Shown here piece by piece: positions 8,867 through 16,942 of a stretch of DNA of 64,000 nucleotides. The stretch is from the NCBI RefSeq assembly GCF_039905635.1, contig NZ_CP157000.1, positions 496,001 to 560,000 on the forward strand, read 5' to 3'. The first letter of the stretch is position 1, and every line of letters begins with the position of its first letter. Position numbers and translations under genes: made by a program. The stretch is from Microbacterium sp. ProA8. Its GTDB lineage: Bacteria; Actinomycetota; Actinomycetes; Actinomycetales; Microbacteriaceae. The notes beneath the pieces are model-generated. The model searched no databases and had not been told where the DNA came from. It was given only the letters and a program-made list of their open reading frames with translations.

Positions 8867-9523
8867 TCAGCCCTCCATCTCGCCGATGTCGAGCTTGCGC
8901 TCGGGGCGGTTCGCGTAGGGGATCTTGAACGACGAGTGGATCGCGGCAGAGACGAAGCCGACGAGCGCGAAGATGTACAGCATGCCGAGCGGCACGTGCA
9001 TCGCGGCACTCAGCCGGCCCCACTCGATGTCGATCTTCACCCAGGCCTCGTAGGCGAGCGCCAGGCTGGTGACGACCATGATGACCGCCGAGATCACGCG
9101 CAGTGCGACGAACAGCCGGGTGCCGGCCAGCATCTCGTCGAACATCTCGAGCACGATGTGGCCGTTGCGTCCCACGAGGTAGCCGGTGGTGATGAACGTC
9201 AGCGCGATCATCGACAGCAGGGCGAGCTCGCCGGCGCCCACCCAGCTGACCGCGGGGAAGTACCGGCCGAGCACCTGGTACATGACGCCGAAGATGATGA
9301 AGGCGAACAGCGTGACGCCGATCGTGATCTCGATGCCCGAGAGCACCCTGATGAACACCGGGTCGGGCGGGACGCCCTGGTTGAGCTTCGGCGTCGTGTA
9401 GTAGGTGTTCGTGTGCGGAAAGATCGACTCGCCCACCCCGGGCTCGTGCGCGGCTTCCGCAGCCTTCTCGGGCTCGGTGCGGCCGCTCTCCTCGGGTTCG
9501 GGTCCCGGGTCCTTGTCGGTCAT
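8867..9523 (-). CDS. dctQ: TRAP transporter small permease subunit (DctQ family)
   Basis: The 218-residue protein has a long polar cytoplasmic N-terminus (about 60 residues, rich in Glu, Pro and Ala) followed by four membrane helices (about 62-84, 92-115, 135-158 and 175-198). The layout and length match DctQ, the small membrane partner of DctM. It is first in the dctQ-dctM-aroQ unit. The 5' gap of 235 bp carries one copy of the GAATGGGACA motif at 9645, suggesting shared IclR control with the other genes of the locus. The N-terminal extension is longer than in many DctQ proteins. Confidence 0.85.
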   Translation of the reverse strand: MTDKDPGPEPEESGRTEPEKAAEAAHEPGVGESIFPHTNTYYTTPKLNQGVPPDPVFIRVLSGIEITIGVTLFAFIIFGVMYQVLGRYFPAVSWVGAGELALLSMIALTFITTGYLVGRNGHIVLEMFDEMLAGTRLFVALRVISAVIMVVTSLALAYEAWVKIDIEWGRLSAAMHVPLGMLYIFALVGFVSAAIHSSFKIPYANRPERKLDIGEMEG

Positions 9524-9758
9524 GGCGCCACCGCCAGGGTGTCAGGGTGCATTGCCAACCTCTCTGTTGATGCCGGGCCGCGCGCGCATCGCCGCCCCTG
9601 CGACTCTGGTCTGCAGGCGGGAGCGTGCAAAGGAGAGTTTCGCCGAATGGGACACCGACCGCACGCGCAGATCCGCCCCCGTCGTGGGGGACGGGGACGG
9701 ATCGGCGTGGTGGGTCGGCGTCGTCTCGCGGCCCGCGGAGGAGCCGCTGCGAGAACCG
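9524..9758. promoter_or_regulatory. dctQ upstream region with one GAATGGGACA site
   Basis: The motif lies at 9645-9654, about 120 bp before the dctQ start. A short CCCCC/GGGGG stem at 9676-9690 lies nearer to the end of the quinoprotein gene and could help end that transcript. Confidence 0.4.
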
Positions 9759-12455
9759 CTACTTGACCACGGTGACCGTCGCGGTGGACGAGAGCTGCTC
9801 CTGGACCCCCGCGGCGTTGAGGACGTTCGCCCTCACGGTCAATGTCACCTCCCCCGTGGGCACGTTGTGGTCGACCGCGTCGGCGTCGAACCGGACGATG
9901 ATGCGGTTCTTGTTCGCCGTGACGTCCGACGCCTCGATCGGCGACGACGTCAGCGGGGCGATCAGCACCGCACCGCCGTCGTAGGTGTAGCCGGCCGGCA
10001 GTTCGAAGTGCGCCGAGACCTGGCCCTGCACCCCGGTGAACAGTCCGGTCTCCGAGCCGAGCTGCAGGGTTCCCGGCGTGAACCTCAGCGCACCCGGCTG
10101 ATCCTGCGGCACGAGGTACACCTCGATCTTGCCGGTCGGGCGCGGGTCGGTGCAGTCGTTGAAGAAGTACTCACCGGCACGGTCGAACGTGTGCTGGTAG
10201 GTCTCTCCGGGCTGCAGCTTCGCGTTGAACTCGCCCTCGAAGAACTGCGTCGCGCAGTGCGGCTTCTGGTTGGGGAAGTTCGGGAACGTCTCGGCCCCGG
10301 GGTTGCGGAAGGTCACGGTCGTGCCGACCGGCACCCGCAGGTGGGTGGGCTGCATGCCGTTGGTCGACACGCTGTCGCGTGCGGCAGCCGTGTCCGCCGT
10401 GCGGCTCGACCGCGCCAGCAGCACCGTGTCGCCCACCGTGGACCCCTCGACGGCCGCGCCGCCCACGGGCCGGCGGATGGTCAGCGGCGCCGTGTCGGGC
10501 CCCTCCTGGCTTCCGGACTCCGTCGTGTACTCGCCGCCGAGCTTGAAGGCCCAGAGCGAGTCGCCCTGCGTCACGGATCCGCCGTACGGGTTGGTCGAGC
10601 CCGCCGCGAACACGGCGACGTACTGCTCGCCGTCGACCTCGTAGGTGACGGGAGCCGCCGCGATGCCGGACCCCGTCTGGAAGTCCCAGAGCACGTCGCC
10701 CGTGACGGCGTCCATCGCCAGCACCCTGCCGTCGATCTGGCCGACGAACAGCAGATCGGATGCCGTGGTCAGCGGTCCCTGGCCGTGTGACATGTCCGTG
10801 CCGAGGTGGTTCTGCCACGCGACTTCGCCGGTCGACGCGTCGTACGCCAGGATGCCGCCCGTCTGGTACTGACCGATGGCTCGCAGCCCGTTCGCCGAAG
10901 CGCCGTTGTAGTGCGCGACCGGGTTGGTGCCGTAGGGGAAGTACACGAGGTTCGTGCTGTGGCTGTACGAGTGGTTCGACCAGTCGCCGCCGCCGTTCTG
11001 GCTGGTGGTCGACAGGATCGGCACGTTCCACTGCGGGTCGTACATGCAGCCCAGACGATGGTCGGACGGATAGCCCTCGGGATACGTCAGGTAGGGCTCG
11101 TCGACCGCGACGTAGCTGTCGGGGTTGAAGACGAGGTTGCCCTCGGCGTCCGGCTGGTAGCCGTTGTAGTTGGGCACGCCGCGCCAGGGATTTCCGGGGA
11201 TGTTGGCGGGGTCCAGCTTCTCCCAGACCAGGCATTCCGGCAGCAGCCGGGTGGCGGGGAACGGCTGGGTCGGGGAGTGGCTCTGGCGGGAGTCGGTGAT
11301 CATCGCCTTCTCGGTCACGGGAAGCACGGGCTCGCCGTTGGTGCGGTCGAGCACGAACTGGTGGCCCGACTTGCTGCCGTAGAAGACGACCTTCCTCTCC
11401 TCACCGTCGACCACGATGTCGGCCAGCGTCGGCGGGTGGACGTTGTCCATATCCCAGACGTCGTGATGGATCGACTGGTAGTGCCACTTGTACGCACCCG
11501 TCATCGCGTCCACCGCGACCATGGTGCTCGAGAACAGGTTGTCGCCGGGTCGAAGCGATCCGTCCTGCGACGACGTGCAGCTGCGGGCGTTGCCGAAGGT
11601 CATGTAGTACATGCCGAGCTCCGGGTCCACGGCTCCGTGCATCCACGACGTGGCGCCGCCCTCTTCGGAGCAATCGGTGCCGTCTGGAAGCACCGGTCCC
11701 CAGGTCTCGGACGGGTCGAACGTGATGCCGTCGACGCCGGTGTACTGCTGGCCGCGCGGCGGTCCGCCGAAGAAGTGCCAGAGGTACGATCCGTCGCTCG
11801 CGTCCAGCGCGACCACGGCGCCGCGGTCGCCGTCCGCCGCGTGCGCGTAGACGATCCCGTTGTAGTAGACGGTCGCGACCTTGCCGACGCGTCCGAGGTC
11901 CTCACCGTCGGCGCCGGTGGGCTGCGCCGCCCACACCTCCGCGCCGGTGGCCTGGTCCAGCGCGACGACGCGGTTGCCGCCCGCCAGCGTGAAGATCTTG
12001 CCGTCGCCGGCCGAGACACCGCGGCGCGTGCCCGACAGCCCGTAGACGGTGTTCTCCCACTTCCAGACTGGCTCGCCGCTCGCCCCGTCGACGGCGATCA
12101 CCCCGCCGCTCGGGGTGTCGAGGTAGATGACGCCGTCGACCACGATCGGGGTCGTCTGCTGCCCGGTGTCGTCGCTGGCCGGCGCAACAGCCGACACGTG
12201 CGTGCGCCACGTCGGCGCGAGATCCTCGAGGTTCTCTCGCGTGATCTGCGTGAGGCCGGAGTAGTGCTGGTTGCCGAGGTTGCCCCCGACCGTGGGCATG
12301 TCGGCACCGGTGGGTTCGAGACCTGTCAGCCCTGCCGGCGGGACCGGCTCGGCCGGTCTGGTCACTCCGTAGGCGGGTGACGCCGCGATCGCGAGCACTG
12401 CCACGAGTGCCCCGATTCCCGCAGCTGCCACCCTCGTGGTCAGTCGTTTGCGCAT
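9759..12455 (-). CDS. Secreted PQQ-type quinoprotein dehydrogenase with C-terminal cupredoxin-like domain
   Basis: The 898-residue protein starts with a signal peptide (about 1-30, ending SPAYG). Residues 40-640 are an eight-bladed quinoprotein propeller with HHDVWDMD, GSKSGHQFVLDRTNGEPV and SPTQPFP, segments shared with membrane glucose dehydrogenase and quinate/shikimate dehydrogenase (QuiA). The N-terminal membrane helices of those enzymes are absent. After it come a cupredoxin-like stretch (about 690-790) with possible copper ligands in PHCATQFFEGEF and EYFFNDCTD, then an Ig-like tail. It probably oxidises quinate, shikimate or a similar polyol outside the membrane and passes electrons through copper, which is inference. 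AAGGAG precedes the ATG at 12455. No PQQ biosynthesis genes are in the window, and no haem-c motif is present. Confidence 0.82.
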   Translation of the reverse strand: MRKRLTTRVAAAGIGALVAVLAIAASPAYGVTRPAEPVPPAGLTGLEPTGADMPTVGGNLGNQHYSGLTQITRENLEDLAPTWRTHVSAVAPASDDTGQQTTPIVVDGVIYLDTPSGGVIAVDGASGEPVWKWENTVYGLSGTRRGVSAGDGKIFTLAGGNRVVALDQATGAEVWAAQPTGADGEDLGRVGKVATVYYNGIVYAHAADGDRGAVVALDASDGSYLWHFFGGPPRGQQYTGVDGITFDPSETWGPVLPDGTDCSEEGGATSWMHGAVDPELGMYYMTFGNARSCTSSQDGSLRPGDNLFSSTMVAVDAMTGAYKWHYQSIHHDVWDMDNVHPPTLADIVVDGEERKVVFYGSKSGHQFVLDRTNGEPVLPVTEKAMITDSRQSHSPTQPFPATRLLPECLVWEKLDPANIPGNPWRGVPNYNGYQPDAEGNLVFNPDSYVAVDEPYLTYPEGYPSDHRLGCMYDPQWNVPILSTTSQNGGGDWSNHSYSHSTNLVYFPYGTNPVAHYNGASANGLRAIGQYQTGGILAYDASTGEVAWQNHLGTDMSHGQGPLTTASDLLFVGQIDGRVLAMDAVTGDVLWDFQTGSGIAAAPVTYEVDGEQYVAVFAAGSTNPYGGSVTQGDSLWAFKLGGEYTTESGSQEGPDTAPLTIRRPVGGAAVEGSTVGDTVLLARSSRTADTAAARDSVSTNGMQPTHLRVPVGTTVTFRNPGAETFPNFPNQKPHCATQFFEGEFNAKLQPGETYQHTFDRAGEYFFNDCTDPRPTGKIEVYLVPQDQPGALRFTPGTLQLGSETGLFTGVQGQVSAHFELPAGYTYDGGAVLIAPLTSSPIEASDVTANKNRIIVRFDADAVDHNVPTGEVTLTVRANVLNAAGVQEQLSSTATVTVVK

Positions 12456-12758
12456 CCCTTGCTCCTTGATCGTCTTCGATCCGGCGCCGGGTGGCGCGTG
12501 CCCGCCGGCGCCCCTGTGGGGAATGCCGTCCGGCTCCCGACTCTGGGGATCGGCCGCACCGGCCGGCGCTCGGACGCTAACGCCGGGCCGAGGAGGCGGC
12601 AACCGTGCGACCCATCGAGTGGTACAACCCTCCGCTCGGTTCGGGTGCGAGGCCCCGGGCCTTCGGGGCCTTTCTGCCCAGTGGGACACGCGTTGTCTGG
12701 GGCTGCGCCGTCTGCGTACCATGCGGCGTCGGCATCAATGCCCATGGACGGAGTTGTC
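12456..12758. promoter_or_regulatory. Divergent control region between quinoprotein and acylating aldehyde dehydrogenase operon
   Basis: The 303-bp gap holds no gene. It contains GAGTGGTACA at 12617-12626 and CAGTGGGACA at 12679-12688, degenerate copies of the GARTGGNACA motif found in the other control regions of the locus. Between them lies a GC-rich palindromic stretch around 12650-12672 (GGCCCCGGGCC, TTCGGGGCC). Confidence 0.45.
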
Positions 12759-14207
12759 ATGGCCGCTTCAGCACCCTCATCCCTGTCGCCCGAGCAGCAG
12801 GCGGAGCTTGATGAGGTCTTCGAACGGGCGCGAGCGGCGCTCGCCGTCATCGAGACCTACGATCAGGAACGCGTCGATCGCCTGATCCGTGCCGTCGCGT
12901 GGGCGGTCGCGAACCGCTCGTCGTTCCACCGGCTGGTGGAGATGGGCATCGAGGAGTCCGGCCTCGGCGACTTCGACAGCCGCATGAACAAGCGGATGAA
13001 GATCCGCGGCGTCCTCCGTGACGCGCTGCGCAGTCCCTCGGTGGGCATCATCGAGGAGGACCGCGAGAAGGGGCTCGTCAAGTACGGCAAGCCCGTCGGC
13101 GTGATCGGCTGCGTCGTCCCGACGACGAACCCCGACCTCACGCCCGCCGGCAACGCGATCTATGCGATCAAGGCGCGCGACGTCGTGGTGTTCTCGCCGC
13201 ACCCGCGTTCGAAGCACACGACGTTCGAGACGGTCCGGCTGATGCGCGAGGCGCTCGAGGCGGAGGGCGCTCCCGCCGACATCCTGCAGTGCATCACGCT
13301 GCCGAGCCTCGCCGCCTCGCAGGAGATCATGCGCCGCTCCGACCTCGTCATCGCCACCGGTGGACAGGGCCTGGTCCGCGCGGCGTACAGCTCGGGTACC
13401 CCGGCGTACGGCGTGGGCGCGGGCAATGCTACGGAGTTCGTGGACGAGACCGCCGACCTCCGTGAGACCGCGCGCAACTGCATGCTCTCGAAGACGTCGG
13501 ACTTCGGCTCGGGCTGTTCGGCCGACGGCAACGTGCTGGTGCCCGCGTCCAGATACCGCGAGATGCTCGAGGCGCTCCAGGCCGAAGGCGGGTATCTGGC
13601 GACCACCGGGCAGCGGGCTGCGCTGCAAGCGGTGATGTGGGATGCCGAGGGGCACCGGCTCGCAGACACGGTGGCGATCTCGCCTCAGCAGCTCGCGCGG
13701 GCCGCGGGATTCGACATGCCGTCCGAGAGCAGGTTCATCGTGGTCGAGGGCGATGGGATCGCCGAGGACCGGCAGTTCTGCAAAGAGAAGCTGACCACCC
13801 TGATGGCGGTCCACGCGTACGACGGCGGCTTCGAGGAGGGTGTCGAACTCGCCAAGCGGCTCTACGAGATCGGCGGCAAGGGCCACTCGTGCGGCATCGC
13901 CTCGACCGACGATGCGCACATCGACTACTTCGCACGGCACATGCCCGTCTCGCGCATCATGGTGCGGCAGCCGAACTCGAAGGCGAACGCCGGGTCGTTC
14001 ACGAACGGGATGCCGATGACCTCGTCGATGGGATGCGGCACGTGGGGCGGCAACATCACGTCCGAGAACGTCTCGCTCCGTCACTACCTGAACACGACGT
14101 GGGTCTCGCGCACGATCGCGGAGGACCGGCCCACCGACGAGGAGCTGTTCGGCGAGTTCTACGATCCCGCGCTGGAATCGGCCGACGCCGCGGCGGCCCG
14201 GCCATGA
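12759..14207 (+). CDS. CoA-acylating aldehyde dehydrogenase (SauS/AdhE-N-like)
   Basis: The 482-residue protein belongs to the acylating branch of the aldehyde dehydrogenase superfamily, which oxidises an aldehyde with NAD(P)+ and CoA to an acyl-CoA. It shows the VVPTTNP cofactor loop, ATGGQGLVRAAYSSG, AYGVGAGNATEFVD and the catalytic cysteine in FGSGCSADGN. The C-terminal MGCGTWGGNITSENVS segment resembles sulfoacetaldehyde dehydrogenase (acylating) and the aldehyde part of AdhE. The ATG at 12759 follows GGAG at a normal distance. It is first of four tightly linked genes; its stop overlaps the next start (ATGA). The substrate is probably an aldehyde made by the ThDP enzyme two genes on. Sulfoacetaldehyde is possible but no sulfonate genes are near. 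Confidence 0.85.
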   Translation: MAASAPSSLSPEQQAELDEVFERARAALAVIETYDQERVDRLIRAVAWAVANRSSFHRLVEMGIEESGLGDFDSRMNKRMKIRGVLRDALRSPSVGIIEEDREKGLVKYGKPVGVIGCVVPTTNPDLTPAGNAIYAIKARDVVVFSPHPRSKHTTFETVRLMREALEAEGAPADILQCITLPSLAASQEIMRRSDLVIATGGQGLVRAAYSSGTPAYGVGAGNATEFVDETADLRETARNCMLSKTSDFGSGCSADGNVLVPASRYREMLEALQAEGGYLATTGQRAALQAVMWDAEGHRLADTVAISPQQLARAAGFDMPSESRFIVVEGDGIAEDRQFCKEKLTTLMAVHAYDGGFEEGVELAKRLYEIGGKGHSCGIASTDDAHIDYFARHMPVSRIMVRQPNSKANAGSFTNGMPMTSSMGCGTWGGNITSENVSLRHYLNTTWVSRTIAEDRPTDEELFGEFYDPALESADAAAARP

Positions 14208-15118
14208 GCGCCGCCGAAGACCGCGGCACGGCGGCCCAGCCTGGCGACGGGACGTCGGGCGACGGGACGTCGGCCGAGGCGCTCGTCGACGAGGCGCGTC
14301 GATGGTGGCAGACCGACATCATCGACATCCGTCCCGGCGAGATCGCCCTGCGCGGCTACCCGATCGAACAGCTCATCGGCAACGTGGGCTTCGTCGAGAC
14401 CATCTGGCTCATGCTGCGCGGGGAGCTGCCCTCGCGGGCGCAGGCGACACTGCTGGAGTCGGCCCTGGTGGCCTCCGTCGACCACGGGCCGCAGGCCCCG
14501 TCCATCGCGATCGCCCGGATGGCAACGACGTGCGGCGTGCCGGTGAACGGCGCCATGGCCTCGGCGATCAACGTGCTCGACGACATCCACGGCGGTCCGG
14601 GGCAGCAGTGCATGGAGCTGTACCTCGAGGTCGACGCGGAGTGCGAGCAGGGGCGCGACCTCGATGACGCCGTCCGCCTCGTCCTGCAGCGCCGGCGGGA
14701 CGCGGGCGTCACCTACATCCCCGGCTTCGGGCACCGGTTCCATCCGCTCGACCCGCGCACCCCGCGGCTGCTGTCGCTGGTCGACGCCGCCGCGGCGGAC
14801 GGCACGGTCAGCGGGCGGTTCGCAACGATCGGGCGCGCCGTCGAGGCCGCCATCGGTGCCGGAAAGCCCCGGCCCATCCCCATGAACGTCGACGGAGTGA
14901 CCGCCGTCATCTACTGCGAGCTCGGCTTCACCCCCGAGCTCGGGCGCGGCGTGTTCATCCTCGCCCGCTCGGTCGGCATCCTGGCGCACGCCAGCGAGCA
15001 GATGGTCCAGGGCGGCCGCATCAAGGGACCGCTGCCCAAATCCATCGGATACACCTACACGGGCCCCGAGCGCCGATCGGTCGCGGGCGCCGGCGACGAG
15101 AGAAGGAGCACGTCATGA
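14204..15118 (+). CDS. Citryl-CoA lyase/citrate synthase-like protein
   Basis: The 304-residue protein is a shortened citrate synthase fold, like citryl-CoA lyases and other stand-alone small citrate synthase-like enzymes. It has the citrate-synthase opening IRGY in the form IALRGYPIEQLIG, an active-site His in DHGPQAPS, a second His in GFGHRFHPLDPR and the Asp in NVDGVTAVI. These are the three catalytic positions of the family. It should make or break a C-C bond between an acyl-CoA and an oxo acid. The start overlaps the aldehyde dehydrogenase stop and its own stop overlaps the ThDP enzyme start, so the three are coupled. A role in cleaving a CoA thioester made by the upstream enzyme is inference. 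Confidence 0.8.
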   Translation: MSAAEDRGTAAQPGDGTSGDGTSAEALVDEARRWWQTDIIDIRPGEIALRGYPIEQLIGNVGFVETIWLMLRGELPSRAQATLLESALVASVDHGPQAPSIAIARMATTCGVPVNGAMASAINVLDDIHGGPGQQCMELYLEVDAECEQGRDLDDAVRLVLQRRRDAGVTYIPGFGHRFHPLDPRTPRLLSLVDAAAADGTVSGRFATIGRAVEAAIGAGKPRPIPMNVDGVTAVIYCELGFTPELGRGVFILARSVGILAHASEQMVQGGRIKGPLPKSIGYTYTGPERRSVAGAGDERRSTS

Positions 15119-16878
15119 AGGACCTGGTCTCGAACCAGATCGTTCGCTACCTGGAGGCACGCGATGTCGAGCATGTCTTCGGGCTCTGCGGCCACACGAA
15201 CATCGCGCTGCTGGCAGCGCTCGAGAAGAGCGAACAGATCTCCTTCGTGAACGTGCGGCACGAGCAGATCGCGGCGCACGCGGCGGACGGCTACGCGCGG
15301 GCGGCCCGTCGCACGGGAGTCGTGCTCACTCATCTGGGTCCCGGTCTCACGAACGCGACCACAGGGGTGGCGAACGCCGCCCTCGACTCGATTCCGATGG
15401 TGGTCATCGCGGGCGACATCCCGACCCACTACTTCGGCAAGCACCCGCATCAGGAGATCAACCTCCACGCCGATGCGTCGCAGTACGAGATCTACCGGCC
15501 CTTCGTGAAGCGTGCGTGGCGCGTCGATCAGCCCCACCTCATCGCCGAGGTGCTCGACAAGGCGTTCACTCTCGCCGAGAGCGGGCGCCCCGGCCCCGTG
15601 CTCGTCGACGTGCCGATGGACGTCTTCTCGGCCGAGGTCGACGTCGCGCTGTTCGACAGGGTGGTCGGCAATACCCGCGCGCTGGTGAAGCCAGGCCTCG
15701 ACGAGGCGGTCGCCGAGCGGATCGTGCAGAACCTGCTGGATGCCGAGCGCCCGGTGCTGTACGTCGGTGGCGGCATCGTCGCCGCCGGCGCGGCACCCGA
15801 ACTCGCCGAATTCGCCGGGCTGCTCTCCCTTCCCGTCGCCCACAGCCTGATGGGCAAGGGCGCAGTGCCCGACGACAGCCCGCTGGTGCTCGGGATGACG
15901 GGGTTCTGGGGAACGGCGTTCACCAACGAGACCACCCGGACGGCGGACTGGATCCTCGCGCTCGGGACGCGGTTCGCGGAAGCGGACTCGAGCTCCTGGT
16001 ATTCCGAGTACACCTTCGACATCCCGGGCACGAAGCTCATGCAGATCGACGTCGATCCGGCCGAGCTGGGGCGCAACTACCCGCTCGAGATCGGCGCGCT
16101 GGCCGATCTCAAGTCGGCGCTGGGGATGCTGCTGCGGGTGGCCCGCCGCCTGGCTCCCGACGGCGTGCGCCGCACCGAGCTCCTGGCGCAGATCGCGGCG
16201 AACCGCGCGACGCTGAAGCTCCAGAACGCCGACGCGCAGGCATCCGGAGCGTGGCCGATGCGGCCCGAGCGGATCCTCTCCGAGACGCGGGAGGTGCTCC
16301 CGGCCGATGCGATCATCACCACGGACGTCGGCTGGAACAAGAACGGGGTGGGGCAGCAGTTCGACATCCTCACGCCCGGCAGCTTCCTCACCCCCGGGGG
16401 CTTCGCGACCATGGGCTTCGGCGGGCCGGCCGCGGTCGGCGCCAAGATGGCCTGCCCCGACCGCGTCGTGGTCTCGCTCGTGGGCGACGGCGGCTTCGGG
16501 CAGAATCCGGCGGTGCTCTCGACCGCCCGCGAGCAGGGTGTCGCGGTGGTCTGGGTCGTGATGAACAACAACGCCTTCGGCACGATCGCCGGCCTCGAGA
16601 AGGCGGCGTTCGACACGACGTACGGCACTGTGTTCGGCAGTGCCGACGACCCGCTGTACACCGACTTCGCCGCGATCGCCGAGGCCTACGGGGTCACCGG
16701 CATCAAGGTCGAGTCGGCGGCGGAGTTCAAGCCCGCCCTCGAGCGGGCGATCGCGCTCGAGCGCCCCGTCGTGATCGACGTGTCGATGGTCAACGTGCCG
16801 ACGCCCACCACGGGTCACTGGAACATCCTCGACATCTACGCGCCCGGCGAGACCGTGGAGCACGTCGCCACCCCCTGA
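15115..16878 (+). CDS. ThDP-dependent enzyme of the acetolactate synthase-like superfamily
   Basis: The 587-residue protein has the three-domain layout of ThDP enzymes. The N-terminal Pyr domain carries the catalytic Glu50 in VRHEQIAAHAADGYAR. A central domain covers about 195-330. The C-terminal PP domain has the Mg-ThDP motif GDGGFGQNPAVLS through MNNNAFG. Superfamily members decarboxylate 2-oxo acids, ligate carbonyls, or hydrolytically open cyclic diketones (as in IolD). AAGGAG precedes the ATG, which overlaps the previous stop. Between the citryl-CoA-lyase-like gene and a dehydratase fusion, it may decarboxylate or ring-open a shikimate-derived intermediate and give an aldehyde for the acylating dehydrogenase. 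The exact reaction cannot be read from the sequence. Confidence 0.82.
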   Translation: MKDLVSNQIVRYLEARDVEHVFGLCGHTNIALLAALEKSEQISFVNVRHEQIAAHAADGYARAARRTGVVLTHLGPGLTNATTGVANAALDSIPMVVIAGDIPTHYFGKHPHQEINLHADASQYEIYRPFVKRAWRVDQPHLIAEVLDKAFTLAESGRPGPVLVDVPMDVFSAEVDVALFDRVVGNTRALVKPGLDEAVAERIVQNLLDAERPVLYVGGGIVAAGAAPELAEFAGLLSLPVAHSLMGKGAVPDDSPLVLGMTGFWGTAFTNETTRTADWILALGTRFAEADSSSWYSEYTFDIPGTKLMQIDVDPAELGRNYPLEIGALADLKSALGMLLRVARRLAPDGVRRTELLAQIAANRATLKLQNADAQASGAWPMRPERILSETREVLPADAIITTDVGWNKNGVGQQFDILTPGSFLTPGGFATMGFGGPAAVGAKMACPDRVVVSLVGDGGFGQNPAVLSTAREQGVAVVWVVMNNNAFGTIAGLEKAAFDTTYGTVFGSADDPLYTDFAAIAEAYGVTGIKVESAAEFKPALERAIALERPVVIDVSMVNVPTPTTGHWNILDIYAPGETVEHVATP

Positions 16879-16942
16879 CCCGTCGCCCTCGGCGACGAAC
16901 CGATTCGTGAGGCGGTCCGATGATGTACACCGCACGTCGATC

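Noticed and set aside
12759..16878. Reading the aldehyde dehydrogenase and ThDP enzyme as a sulfoacetaldehyde pathway (SauS/Xsc)
   Set aside because: The dehydrogenase looks SauS-like, but no sulfonate exporter, phosphate acetyltransferase or taurine genes are present, and the neighbours point to cyclitol acids.
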